Origin: an uncultured Eubacteriales bacterium
GTDB lineage: Bacteria > Bacillota > Clostridia > Oscillospirales > Oscillospiraceae
Length of the DNA: 28,543 bases
Assembly (NCBI GenBank): GCA_905202605.1
Contig: CAJKSU010000011.1
Coordinates: 1 to 28,543 of the forward strand
Reading direction: 5' to 3'
The notes under the pieces are model-generated. The model did not search any database. It was given only the letters and a program-made list of their open reading frames with translations, and was not told the DNA's origin. This document shows, piece by piece, positions 8,437 through 15,653 of the stretch; within the stretch, counting starts at the first letter, position 1, and each line of letters begins with the position of its first letter. The translations under genes and the position numbers were made by a program.

Positions 8437-9720
8437 ATGGCGCGCAAGAAACAGAAGCTATGGTATCGGCTGGACAATGCCGGCGTGCTGTACTCTGCCT
8501 TGAAAAAGGAAAAGTATGCGCCGGTCTATCGATTTTCTGCTGTGATGAAGGAAACGGTAGATCCGGAGGCTTTGCAGCGGGCGGTGGATTGCACCATGCC
8601 CCGGTTCCCCGGCTTCCGGGTGCGAATTCGCAAGGGTGCGTTCTGGTGCTATTTTGAACCGAATGAAAAGCCGGGGCCGTTTGTACGCCGGGACATTGCA
8701 AATCCCTGCCAGCCCATTCGGGAAAAGCAGGACAATGACTGGCTCATCCGCTTCTTTTACTATGAAAAGCGGATTTCCTTTGAGGCTTTTCACGCAATTT
8801 CCGACGGTGCGGGAGCACTGACGTTCTTCCGAACCCTGCTGGCGGAGTATCTCCGGGAGCGGGGGGTGGAGATTCCTCCGGATCCGTCGATTCTGAATGT
8901 GGAGGAAGCACCCAGACCGGAGGAGCTGGAGGACGCCTATGGGCGCTATGCCGGACGACGGGCGCTGCGGGGCAGGCTGGAAAAAACAGCATACTCCAAT
9001 GTCAGCCAGCAGGAGCCGTTTTATACCCTGAACGTTACCATGGGGCTGATGTCCGTGACGGAGGTCAAGGGGCAGGCAAAGCGTTACGGCGCATCCTTGA
9101 CGGAATACCTCACGGCGGTGCTGCTGCTGAGCCTGCTGGAAAAGCAGGCGGAGGAAAAGCACCGCAGGCAGAAGCCCGTAGCGCTGGCAATTCCAATCAA
9201 TTTAAGAAGCTGGTTCCCCTCGGAGACGCTGCGGAACTTTATCCTGACCGTGCGCCCCTGCATTGATCCCAGTCTGGGGGAGTACAGTCTGGAGGAAATC
9301 ATCCGCTATGTCCACAGCTATATGAACCTCCACCTCAGCCGGCAGGAAATGCGTGCGGTTCTTACCGGCAACGTGAGGTTTACCCAGAATCCGCTGCTTC
9401 AGGTGATTCCGCTGTTTCTGAAAAAACCGGTGATGGCCTTTTCTTACGAGCTGCTGGGGGTGCGTCCCTATACGGCAACCTATACCAATCCGGGGCCGTT
9501 CCGGGTACCGGAGGCGATGGCTCCTTACATCGACCATATGGAGGTGGTGCTGGGGCAGGCCACTCGCCCATCGCCCCACTGCGCTTCCATCAGCTTTGGA
9601 GATACGCTGGAGGTGACCTTTGCGGGGACCGGTGCGTCCAGCGATACGGAGCGGCGATTCTTCACCCATCTGGTGCAGGCGGGGATTCATGTCAAGGTGA
9701 TCTCCAACCGGAATACCTAG
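8437..9720 (+). CDS. Condensation-domain/alcohol acetyltransferase-like protein
   Basis: A 427-residue protein of the CoA-dependent acyltransferase (condensation/AATase) superfamily. The catalytic HxxxD(G) motif is HAISDG (H119, D123) inside FEAFHAISDGAGALTF. A later segment with VALAIPINLRSW and a C-terminal SFGDTLEVTFAGTG match the second half of such folds. The expected role is acyl transfer to an alcohol or amine, but donor and acceptor are unknown. The start at 8437 is favoured over the upstream ATG at 8356 because a promoter -10 box lies between them and a GGAAGGGGG stretch precedes it. The zinc-ribbon membrane protein gene follows after 12 nt, which points to a membrane-linked product, perhaps lipid modification (inference). 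Confidence 0.78.
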   Translation: MARKKQKLWYRLDNAGVLYSALKKEKYAPVYRFSAVMKETVDPEALQRAVDCTMPRFPGFRVRIRKGAFWCYFEPNEKPGPFVRRDIANPCQPIREKQDNDWLIRFFYYEKRISFEAFHAISDGAGALTFFRTLLAEYLRERGVEIPPDPSILNVEEAPRPEELEDAYGRYAGRRALRGRLEKTAYSNVSQQEPFYTLNVTMGLMSVTEVKGQAKRYGASLTEYLTAVLLLSLLEKQAEEKHRRQKPVALAIPINLRSWFPSETLRNFILTVRPCIDPSLGEYSLEEIIRYVHSYMNLHLSRQEMRAVLTGNVRFTQNPLLQVIPLFLKKPVMAFSYELLGVRPYTATYTNPGPFRVPEAMAPYIDHMEVVLGQATRPSPHCASISFGDTLEVTFAGTGASSDTERRFFTHLVQAGIHVKVISNRNT

Positions 9721-9732
9721 GAGGAGTTGCAG

Positions 9733-10434
9733 ATGTCTTATTGTGTCAATTGCGGGGTGGAGCTGGATTCCACGGCGGAAGCTTGTCCGCTGTGCCATAC
9801 CCCGGTCTATCATCCGCGGCAGCCCATCGATCGGGAAAGCCCCAAGCCCTTTCCCACAGAACGGCAGGAGGTGCCGCTGGCGGCAAAGTGGGAGCTGGCG
9901 GTGCTGATCTCCGCCATGCTGGCTTCTGCGGCGGTGTGCTGCGGCATCCTGAATATTTTTCTCCGGGCGGGGCTTTGGAGCCTGTATATCATCGGGGCAG
10001 CAGCGATGCTGTGGATCTTTCTGGTGCCGCCGCTGCTCAGGCGGGGACTGAGTCCGGTGATCCAGCTTTTGGCGGATGTGGCGGCAGTCAGCGCCTATGT
10101 GGGGGCGATTGCATGGAACCTTCACGGCCTTGGCGGCTGGTATCTCCACATTGCGCTGCCTGTTATCCTGTGGCTGGGGGCAGAGCTGCTGACGGTGATG
10201 CTGCCCCTCCGGCGGGGACGGAGCATTCTGTCCACCATAACGATTATCATCGGAGCCATCGGAGTATTTCCTGTGGGGGTGGAGCTGTTCTGTGACCTCT
10301 ACTTCCGGGGCGTATGGCAGCCGGGCTGGTCACTGGTGGTGCTGACCATCGGTGTGGCGCTGATGATTCCTCTGATTGTGGTGCGCCGGGTTCCCTCCCT
10401 GCGGGAAGAGGTGCGCCGGCGGTTCCATATGTAA
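9733..10434 (+). CDS. Zinc-ribbon multi-pass membrane protein (DUF6320-like)
   Basis: A 233-residue protein. An N-terminal zinc ribbon has two CxxC knuckles (C4-C7 and C18-C21). About six or seven hydrophobic segments follow from residue 55 onward, and the C-terminal end is basic and cytosolic-looking (VRRVPSLREEVRRRF). The start is the ATG at 9733, placed 6-8 nt after a GGAGGAG; a TTG two codons upstream overlaps that site and is unlikely. It is co-transcribed with the condensation-domain-like gene. I recall this pairing in clostridial genomes under DUF6320, but no function is established. Confidence 0.72.
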   Translation: MSYCVNCGVELDSTAEACPLCHTPVYHPRQPIDRESPKPFPTERQEVPLAAKWELAVLISAMLASAAVCCGILNIFLRAGLWSLYIIGAAAMLWIFLVPPLLRRGLSPVIQLLADVAAVSAYVGAIAWNLHGLGGWYLHIALPVILWLGAELLTVMLPLRRGRSILSTITIIIGAIGVFPVGVELFCDLYFRGVWQPGWSLVVLTIGVALMIPLIVVRRVPSLREEVRRRFHM

Positions 10435-10443
10435 CAGAAACGA

Positions 10444-10481
10444 AAAAGCCGAAGCGTCTGGAATCACGCTTCGGCTTTTGT
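10444..10481 (+). terminator. Bidirectional terminator between the DUF6320-like and symporter genes
   Basis: A 13-bp perfect stem (10444-10456 with 10467-10479, AAAAGCCGAAGCG) with A and T runs on its outer flanks, so it can stop transcripts from both convergent genes. Confidence 0.85.
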
Positions 10482-10496
10482 CATACGGATAGGGGA

Positions 10497-11900
10497 TCAG
10501 GAGAAAATCAGATTCCAGATGCCCGTGGAGGTCAGGAACAGAATCAGCATGACCACCGGCACGATATAGCGGATCATGACCCGGTAAAGTCCGGCACGGC
10601 GGAACGTCTCGCCGTTCTTCTCCACCTCGCTGATAATCCACTGGGGACCCACCACCCAGCCCACCAGAATGCTGGTGAGCAGGCTGATGAAGGGCATCAG
10701 GAAGCTGTTGCTGATGTAGTCCATCACGTCCAGCAGCTGCGCCGCCGAGCCGTTGGGCAGGGGCAGCTCAAAGTACAGGACGTTGTAGCCAAGGCAGATG
10801 AGAATGGCGGTGACCAGCGAATAGAGGCCGATCATGGCGCACATCTGCCTCCGGGACTTATGGAGGATCTCCATGCAGTTGGCAACCAGTGTCTCCATCA
10901 CGGACACACAGCTGGTCAGCGCTGCAAAGCCCAGCGCAAGAAAGAACGCGATGCCCACAATGCGTCCAATTCCGCCCATGGCGGAAAAGACCTTCGGCAG
11001 ACTGATAAACGTCAGGCTGGGGCCGCTGGACATGCCTTCTGTTCCCAGAAAGACGTAGACTGCGGGGATAATCATCATACCGGCAAGAATTGCCACGCCG
11101 GTGTCAAAGATCTCGATCTGGTTGTTGGCCTTATTAAGATCCACATCGTCCCTGACATAGCTGCCATAGGTGATCATGATCCCCATGCTGACGCTCAGAG
11201 AGAAGAACAGCTGGCTCATAGCGTCCAGCACCACGGTCAAGAATTTCGAGAGCGTCATGCCGGTAAGATTGGGCTTCAAGTAGACCGCCAGCCCCTGCAG
11301 GCCGGTGCGGACGGTTCCGTCCTCATCCGTATGGCTTAGGGTCAGGGAAAATACGGTGATGACGATAATCAGCACCAGCAGACCGGGCATGATGAATTTG
11401 GAGCATTTTTCAATGCCCTTTTCCACGCCGCAGTAGACCACCCATGCTGTCAGCGCCAGAAACAGCAGCATAAAGACGATGGGAGCCACCGGGGAGGTGA
11501 TGAACCCGGTAAAGAACCCGTCCTCGGCGGCCTGCGTGCCGCTGGAGGTCAGGTATACGGCAAAATACTTGGTAATCCAGCCGCCGATTACGGAATAATA
11601 GGTCATAATCAGCGCCGGAACCAGAAACGTGAGATAGCCGAGGAAGCCCCAGCCCGTTTTCATGGTGCCGAAGGCGTGGAGGGCATTCTGCTTGGTTTTG
11701 CGTCCGATGGCAACATCTGTGGTCAAAAGGACGAATCCAAAGGTCAGCACCAGAATCAGATAGACGATCAGAAACAGACCGCCGCCGTCCTTGGCGCAGA
11801 GATAGGGGAAGCGCCAGATGTTGCCCACGCCCACGGCGCTTCCGGCTGCGGCCAATACAAAGCCCAGCGAGCCGCTGAAGCCCCCCTTTTTGTTTTTCAT
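10497..11900 (-). CDS. Neurotransmitter:sodium symporter (NSS) family transporter
   Basis: A 467-residue polytopic membrane protein. The NSS signature is in the first membrane segment (AAAGSAVGVGNIWRFPYL), where unwound glycines and the asparagine contribute to Na+ and substrate binding. A second Na+-site-like region is GFAALTSCVSVMETLV. I count 11-12 hydrophobic segments, the usual number for bacterial members such as MhsT or TnaT. The likely substrate is an amino acid taken up with sodium across the cytoplasmic membrane; its identity cannot be read. The ATG at 11900 follows GAGGAATGT. It is a single-gene unit, divergent from an XRE regulator that could control it. Confidence 0.93.
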   Translation of the reverse strand: MKNKKGGFSGSLGFVLAAAGSAVGVGNIWRFPYLCAKDGGGLFLIVYLILVLTFGFVLLTTDVAIGRKTKQNALHAFGTMKTGWGFLGYLTFLVPALIMTYYSVIGGWITKYFAVYLTSSGTQAAEDGFFTGFITSPVAPIVFMLLFLALTAWVVYCGVEKGIEKCSKFIMPGLLVLIIVITVFSLTLSHTDEDGTVRTGLQGLAVYLKPNLTGMTLSKFLTVVLDAMSQLFFSLSVSMGIMITYGSYVRDDVDLNKANNQIEIFDTGVAILAGMMIIPAVYVFLGTEGMSSGPSLTFISLPKVFSAMGGIGRIVGIAFFLALGFAALTSCVSVMETLVANCMEILHKSRRQMCAMIGLYSLVTAILICLGYNVLYFELPLPNGSAAQLLDVMDYISNSFLMPFISLLTSILVGWVVGPQWIISEVEKNGETFRRAGLYRVMIRYIVPVVMLILFLTSTGIWNLIFS

Positions 11901-12023
11901 ACATTCCTCACTCCTGTGGCAGCACCGCGCTGATACAGCGTTGGACGCTGCAAAGTTGAGCAGTATTGCCCTCTATTTCATTCGAGGCATATTGTATCAA
12001 AATGAAGGACGGCTTGCAAAAAC

Positions 12024-12064
12024 AGAAAAATTTCTTCCTGAGAAATTTCTTAACAGAAAGTTTC
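12024..12064. repeat. Three AGAAA-n-TTTC near-palindromes, candidate operator array
   Basis: AGAAAAATTTC (12024-12034), AGAAATTTC (12041-12049) and AGAAAGTTTC (12055-12064) have centres about 15-16 nt apart. They lie in the divergent region between the symporter and the XRE regulator, just upstream of the regulator's -10 box. The arrangement suggests helical-phase binding sites, possibly for that regulator. The function is inferred from position and symmetry. Confidence 0.45.
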
Positions 12065-12093
12065 ATGATACGGTTCTAATTTGGCGATTTCTG

Positions 12094-12102
12094 TGTTAGA
12101 AT
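12094..12102 (+). promoter_or_regulatory. Extended -10 promoter of the XRE regulator gene
   Basis: TGT followed by TAGAAT (12097-12102) makes an extended -10 element; the -35 region (TTCTAA, 12074-12079) is weak. It is 51 nt upstream of the start codon, with GAGGAA (12142-12147) as ribosome binding site. Confidence 0.42.
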
Positions 12103-12153
12103 AGAGCAGTATCAGATGAAATATGGAAAAATGAATATTTTGAGGAAACTTTT

Positions 12154-12873
12154 ATGCAGGAAATCAATCAGTATATAGGGGCGCAGATCCGGAAATACCG
12201 GAAGAGCTGCAAATGGACCATTCAGCAATTGGCGGACGCCATTCATAAGAGCCGAGCAACGGTCTGCAAATATGAGCGGGGCGAGATATCTGTGGATGTT
12301 GCGGCCCTGTATGAGATCAGTCAGGCACTTCAGATTTCCATGACCCAGCTGACGGACTACAGACCGGTGGCACAGATCCCGCCCCCGGAGCTGGGCGGGG
12401 GCAGCCCGTTCTTTCGGGCGCGGCGGCTGTATTTCTATTTCTATGACGGGCGCTATTCCCGGCTCAAGGATGGCATCATCAACATCCGGGAGCGGGAGGG
12501 GCAGCCCGGCAGTATGGAGGCCAGCTTTACCCTCTCCTCCGTTTCCGCCAGCGGACACAGCAGCGAGGCCTACTATACCGGCAGCGTACTGTACAGTGAT
12601 ATGCTGATCCGGTTTTCGTTTATGAATCAGTATAACCCGCTGGAGGAGGATCTGCTCTATATCTTCAATCCTTTGGAGAAGCGGGACTACAGCGACGGGC
12701 TGCTCTGCGGCATTTCCAGCGCCGATCTCATGCCCTGCGCATTCCGGTGTCTGGTGACGCTCCATCCCCAGAACCTCGATGAAGCGCTGCGGCAGCGGCT
12801 GCTGCTGACGCCTCAGGAGCTGCGGCGCTGGGCCAGAGAGAATATGCTCATGGTAGATAACCGAAATTCTTAG
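12154..12873 (+). CDS. XRE-family helix-turn-helix transcriptional regulator
   Basis: A 239-residue protein. Residues about 5-65 are a Cro/CI-type helix-turn-helix (IGAQIRKYR, then WTIQQLADAI, SRATVCKYERGE and LYEISQALQIS). The remaining 170 residues form a predicted mixed alpha/beta domain (FFRARRLYFYFYDGRYSRLKDGII and on) of a kind seen in clostridial XRE regulators; its ligand is unknown. It is divergent from the NSS symporter gene, and three candidate operator repeats lie upstream, so autoregulation and control of the symporter are plausible. The TAG stop codon coincides with the left end of a MITE-like element, so insertion may have set the current C terminus. Confidence 0.88.
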   Translation: MQEINQYIGAQIRKYRKSCKWTIQQLADAIHKSRATVCKYERGEISVDVAALYEISQALQISMTQLTDYRPVAQIPPPELGGGSPFFRARRLYFYFYDGRYSRLKDGIINIREREGQPGSMEASFTLSSVSASGHSSEAYYTGSVLYSDMLIRFSFMNQYNPLEEDLLYIFNPLEKRDYSDGLLCGISSADLMPCAFRCLVTLHPQNLDEALRQRLLLTPQELRRWARENMLMVDNRNS

Positions 12874-12956
12874 GGCAACACCGTACAAATGCGTCATCGA
12901 ATTTTGACGGATCTTTTTCGCCAGACGCTCTTGCCGATTTATGCGGTATTGCCATA
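12871..12956. repeat. MITE-like element with 17-bp terminal inverted repeats
   Basis: The left arm (12874-12890) begins GGCAACACCG and the right arm (12937-12953) is its inverse, with 14 of 17 positions matching and the three differences all transitions. Both ends are flanked by TA one base outside the arms, consistent with a TA target-site duplication of the IS630/mariner type. The total length is about 85 bp with no coding capacity. The left flank forms the stop codon of the XRE gene. It could alternatively be a structured RNA, since the arms would also form a long hairpin. Confidence 0.5.
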
Positions 12957-12958
12957 GA

Positions 12959-12997
12959 AAAAACGCATGCAGTCTTTTTTCGGCTGCATGCGTTTTT
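12959..12997. terminator. Bidirectional terminator between the XRE and sulfatase-fold genes
   Basis: A 14-bp perfect stem (12959-12972 with 12984-12997; AAAAACGCATGCAG) with outer A and T runs. It serves the convergent genes on both sides. Confidence 0.85.
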
Positions 12998-12999
12998 CA

Positions 13000-14526
13000 T
13001 TAACCGTAGGTATCGCGGGGATGGGTGTCAAAGCGCCCCTTGGTGTAGTAGTACGGCTCAATCATTTCATACGTTGTTCCGAACACCTGATTGAGAATCA
13101 GCCGCAGGGAGTTGATGCCGATTTCCCCCTCAATGGGGAAGTTCTCGCCCCGATAATAGACGCAGTTCAGGGTGTTCTGCATGAACAGATTCTCTACCTT
13201 GGGGTCATAGTCATCCCAGATGCCCATGTCATAGAAATGGTTGGCCTGACGGCAGCCGTGGTCGGACTGGACGATAATCAGTGCATCTGGATCATGCTCC
13301 TGAATGGTGGAAACCAGATCGAGAATAAAGCTGCTGATGTATTCCAGCTGACCCAGATACAGCTCCGGGCGATCCCACTGCCAGCCGACACTTTCATAGT
13401 TATCCACCAGCTTGCCGTTTTTGTCCAAAATGGTGGGGGCATGGGGGCATTGGAGATAGCCCATGGTAAAGGTGGGGCCATCCTGAGTGTACTTCCAGCT
13501 GTCCTTCTCGGCGTCCATCACATTGAAAAGCGGTCCGGTGTAGGTTGCCACATAGTCGGCGTGGATATAGTTGTTCAGCTCTTTTTTAATGAAACCCAGC
13601 TGGTAATAGAGACTGTTCTTCAGAAGATAGTCGGAAATGGTGCGCCGGGACTGGTTATGGGTCAGGACGTTGCAGCCGGTGGCGCCGATGTAGTCCAGAT
13701 GATTGGCAAGATTGATCTGATAGCCGTTCTCCTTAAAGGTGCGGAACAGATTGGGCATGTCCAGCAGGGAATTCTTCTCCGCATCGGACATACTCTTATG
13801 TGCCACATAATTGAGGTTCAGGAGGTTGGGTATGATGGTGACGGTTTTCAGGGATTCGGTGTTATGGCTGGTACGGGAAACGGAAAAGCCCTTGTCCTCC
13901 ATGGCCTTGAGAAACGGCTCGTTGTCATAGTCATAGTAGTGCTCCAGACATTCCGGCCCGGCATAGCCGTCAAACAGGAAGTAATAGACGTTGGGCTTGT
14001 CCTTGGAGGCAAAGGTCTGCGGCTCGTACACATCAAGCACCGTCTGATTTTCTTCCTCGCTGCCGGAGGTCAGGCTGGTGATCGCCGCGGATACAAAGCC
14101 CATGACCGTAAGAACGCCGAAGGCCAGCGCAATCAGCCCGCAGGGAATCTTCATATTGGGGCGCTTCCACAGCAACAGGAGAAAGATTGTCAGCAGAATC
14201 GCACCGAAGATCAGCAGCAGGGGCAGATAGCCGAGGCTTTCCCATTTCTTTTGCAGAGCGTTTAGCACCATGGAAAAATTGATGACCACCAGCATGGAAA
14301 GATCTGCGAGAAAGGCGCCGCGGGAGATGCTTCGCTGCACCAGACCAAAGAGCACCAGAAAAATCAGCGCATTGAGCAGAAAAACGCCAAAAAAGGGAAG
14401 CATACTGGAGATGGGGGCTTCTCCGGCGTTGTGGGCGTACAGAAAGACGCAGGGATAGAGACAGGTCAGCAGCACCGATAGCAGCGGCAGCCAGCTGATA
14501 GACCAGAGATGTTTGATTTTTTGCAT
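13000..14526 (-). CDS. Membrane-anchored sulfatase-fold hydrolase/transferase (LTA-synthase-like architecture)
   Basis: A 508-residue protein. Five hydrophobic segments in the first ~160 residues anchor it in the membrane. An extracytoplasmic alkaline-phosphatase/sulfatase-type domain follows: a metal-site aspartate in YYFLFDGYAG, a candidate threonine or serine nucleophile in the TESLKTVT segment, and the metal-binding QSDHG motif near residue 420. The layout resembles lipoteichoic acid synthases and phosphoethanolamine/phosphoglycerol transferases, so envelope polymer modification is likely, but the group transferred is unknown. No formylglycine C-x-P-x-R motif is apparent, which argues against a true sulfatase. 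It is a single gene, divergent from the large operon, and its ribosome binding site is weak. Confidence 0.82.
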   Translation of the reverse strand: MQKIKHLWSISWLPLLSVLLTCLYPCVFLYAHNAGEAPISSMLPFFGVFLLNALIFLVLFGLVQRSISRGAFLADLSMLVVINFSMVLNALQKKWESLGYLPLLLIFGAILLTIFLLLLWKRPNMKIPCGLIALAFGVLTVMGFVSAAITSLTSGSEEENQTVLDVYEPQTFASKDKPNVYYFLFDGYAGPECLEHYYDYDNEPFLKAMEDKGFSVSRTSHNTESLKTVTIIPNLLNLNYVAHKSMSDAEKNSLLDMPNLFRTFKENGYQINLANHLDYIGATGCNVLTHNQSRRTISDYLLKNSLYYQLGFIKKELNNYIHADYVATYTGPLFNVMDAEKDSWKYTQDGPTFTMGYLQCPHAPTILDKNGKLVDNYESVGWQWDRPELYLGQLEYISSFILDLVSTIQEHDPDALIIVQSDHGCRQANHFYDMGIWDDYDPKVENLFMQNTLNCVYYRGENFPIEGEIGINSLRLILNQVFGTTYEMIEPYYYTKGRFDTHPRDTYG

Positions 14527-14558
14527 GATTTACACCACTTCTTCACAAAGTGATTATC

Positions 14559-14587
14559 ATTATGCCACGGAAGCGGAGGGATTTCAA
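14559..14587 (-). promoter_or_regulatory. Promoter of the sulfatase-fold gene
   Basis: On the minus strand, TTGAAA (14587-14582) and CATAAT (14564-14559) are 17 nt apart, about 33 nt upstream of the ATG. Confidence 0.58.
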
Positions 14588-14665
14588 GAACTCTTTGCTT
14601 TCTTTGATGAAATTTTCTGAGATTCTTAAATAAATCGCCAATGCTGGGGAGATGCCGAATGGGTG

Positions 14666-14695
14666 TTGACATTTTGACTTGCGGCATGCTAAAAT
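14666..14695 (+). promoter_or_regulatory. Promoter of the nitrogenase-like/hyp/hyd operon
   Basis: A consensus -35 TTGACA (14666-14671) and TAAAAT (14690-14695) with an 18-nt spacer. Transcription is predicted to start near 14702, leaving a leader of about 190 nt before the first start codon. It is the only strong forward promoter I see ahead of the 13-gene operon. Confidence 0.78.
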
Positions 14696-14701
14696 AAATC
14701 C

Positions 14702-14872
14702 AATCAGACTGCGCGGAAGCCATGGGGCAACCGCAAAGCCGAACAGAAACAAACATGCGCTCTGACAGCAAGGGGAGACCCAAGCCGGAATAGCCGTTTG
14801 CCCGCCGCCTCCATTGGGGCGGATGTTGTGGGATACGTCTACCCTGCCGCAGTCAGCGCGGCGGGGTTTTTT
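14702..14872 (+). promoter_or_regulatory. Structured 5' leader ending in a terminator: candidate riboswitch/attenuator, class not assigned
   Basis: The leader contains a long-range helix, TCAGA+GCGC (14704-14714, 2-nt bulge) with GCGCTCTGA (14757-14765), enclosing a purine-rich core with GGGGCAACCGCAAAGCCG. A GGG-GAGA-CCC tetraloop hairpin follows near 14772-14781. Next is a GC-rich hairpin, CCGCCTCC against GGGGCGG (about 14795-14822), and finally an intrinsic terminator. A promoter, structured RNA and terminator before the first gene of a metal-cofactor operon is typical riboswitch layout. I could not match it to the molybdenum-cofactor, cobalamin, c-di-GMP, NiCo, TPP or SAM consensus by eye. 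The ligand is unknown. Confidence 0.6.
14842..14872 (+). terminator. Intrinsic terminator in the operon leader
   Basis: The stem CCCTGCCGC (14842-14850) pairs with GCGGCGGGG (14858-14866), nine pairs with one T-G wobble and a 7-nt loop, followed by TTTTTT. It lies 22 nt before the first start codon, so it can act only as a conditional terminator for the downstream operon; no gene precedes it on this strand. Confidence 0.8.
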
Positions 14873-14894
14873 CATACCCGGACAGGAGAAAATT

Positions 14895-15653
14895 ATGCTG
14901 AAAATTGCCATATACGGAAAGGGCGGCATCGGGAAATCCACGGTGACCAGCAATCTGGCGGCGGCCTTTGCCGCCATGGGGAAGCGGGTGATCCAGATCG
15001 GCTGCGACCCCAAGGCAGATTCCACCATCAATCTGCTGGGGGGAGAGCCGGTGGAGCCGGTGATGAACTTTATGCGCCGGATGGATCGGGATCCGGAGAT
15101 GCTGGAGGAAATCTCCCGGCAGGGCTTCGGCGGCGTTCTGTGCATTGAAACCGGCGGCCCGACCCCCGGTCTGGGCTGCGCAGGTCGGGGCATTATCGCC
15201 ACATTCCAGCTGCTGGAGGATCTCCGGCTGTTTGAGACATGGAAGCCGGACGTGGTGCTCTATGACGTGCTGGGCGACGTGGTCTGCGGCGGCTTTGCCG
15301 CGCCCATTCGGGAGGGCTACGCAGAAAAGGTGCTGATCGTCACCTCCGGCGAGAAGATGGCGCTGTATGCGGCAAACAATATCAGCAGCGCCGTGCGGAA
15401 TTTTGAGGATCGCAGCTATGCCAAGGTGTTTGGCATTGTACTAAACCACCGAAATGTGGAAAACGAGACGGAAAAGGTGCAGGCCTTTGCCGAAAAGGCT
15501 GGGCTGAAAATCGTGGGGGAGATCCCACGCAGTGACGAGATCATCCGCTATGAGGACATGGGAAAAACCGTAATTGAGGGCGATCCCAGCCTCCCCATCA
15601 GCCGCCGGTTCTTTGATTTGGCGGAACAGCTCTGGAAGGAGGAATGTCCGTGA
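14895..15653 (+). CDS. Nitrogenase-like reductase (NifH/BchL superfamily), copy 1
   Basis: A 252-residue P-loop ATPase of the nitrogenase iron-protein family. It has the Walker A motif GKGGIGKST (8-16), the switch I segment CDPKADST (37-44), and both cysteines that bridge a [4Fe-4S] cluster across the homodimer: C95 in GCAGRG (with the arginine that is ADP-ribosylated in NifH) and C131 in DVLGDVVCGGF. It should donate electrons one at a time, driven by ATP, to the D1-K1 partner encoded next. It is shorter than classical NifH (about 290), mainly at the C terminus. The ATG follows AGGAG by 6 nt. It overlaps D1 by 4 nt. It is closely similar to copy 2, so the two come from duplication. Confidence 0.93.
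   Translation: MLKIAIYGKGGIGKSTVTSNLAAAFAAMGKRVIQIGCDPKADSTINLLGGEPVEPVMNFMRRMDRDPEMLEEISRQGFGGVLCIETGGPTPGLGCAGRGIIATFQLLEDLRLFETWKPDVVLYDVLGDVVCGGFAAPIREGYAEKVLIVTSGEKMALYAANNISSAVRNFEDRSYAKVFGIVLNHRNVENETEKVQAFAEKAGLKIVGEIPRSDEIIRYEDMGKTVIEGDPSLPISRRFFDLAEQLWKEECP

Noticed and set aside
14702..14872. Assignment of the leader to the c-di-GMP-I, molybdenum-cofactor or cobalamin riboswitch
   Set aside because: CGCAAAGCC and GGGGCAA recall the c-di-GMP-I core, and GGGGAGACCC recalls part of the B12 box, but the remaining obligatory motifs of each class are missing or in the wrong order.
15644..15649. ATG at 15644 as the start of D1
   Set aside because: The AAGGAGG sequence ends only one nucleotide before this ATG; the GTG at 15650 has correct 7-nt spacing and gives the usual stop/start overlap.
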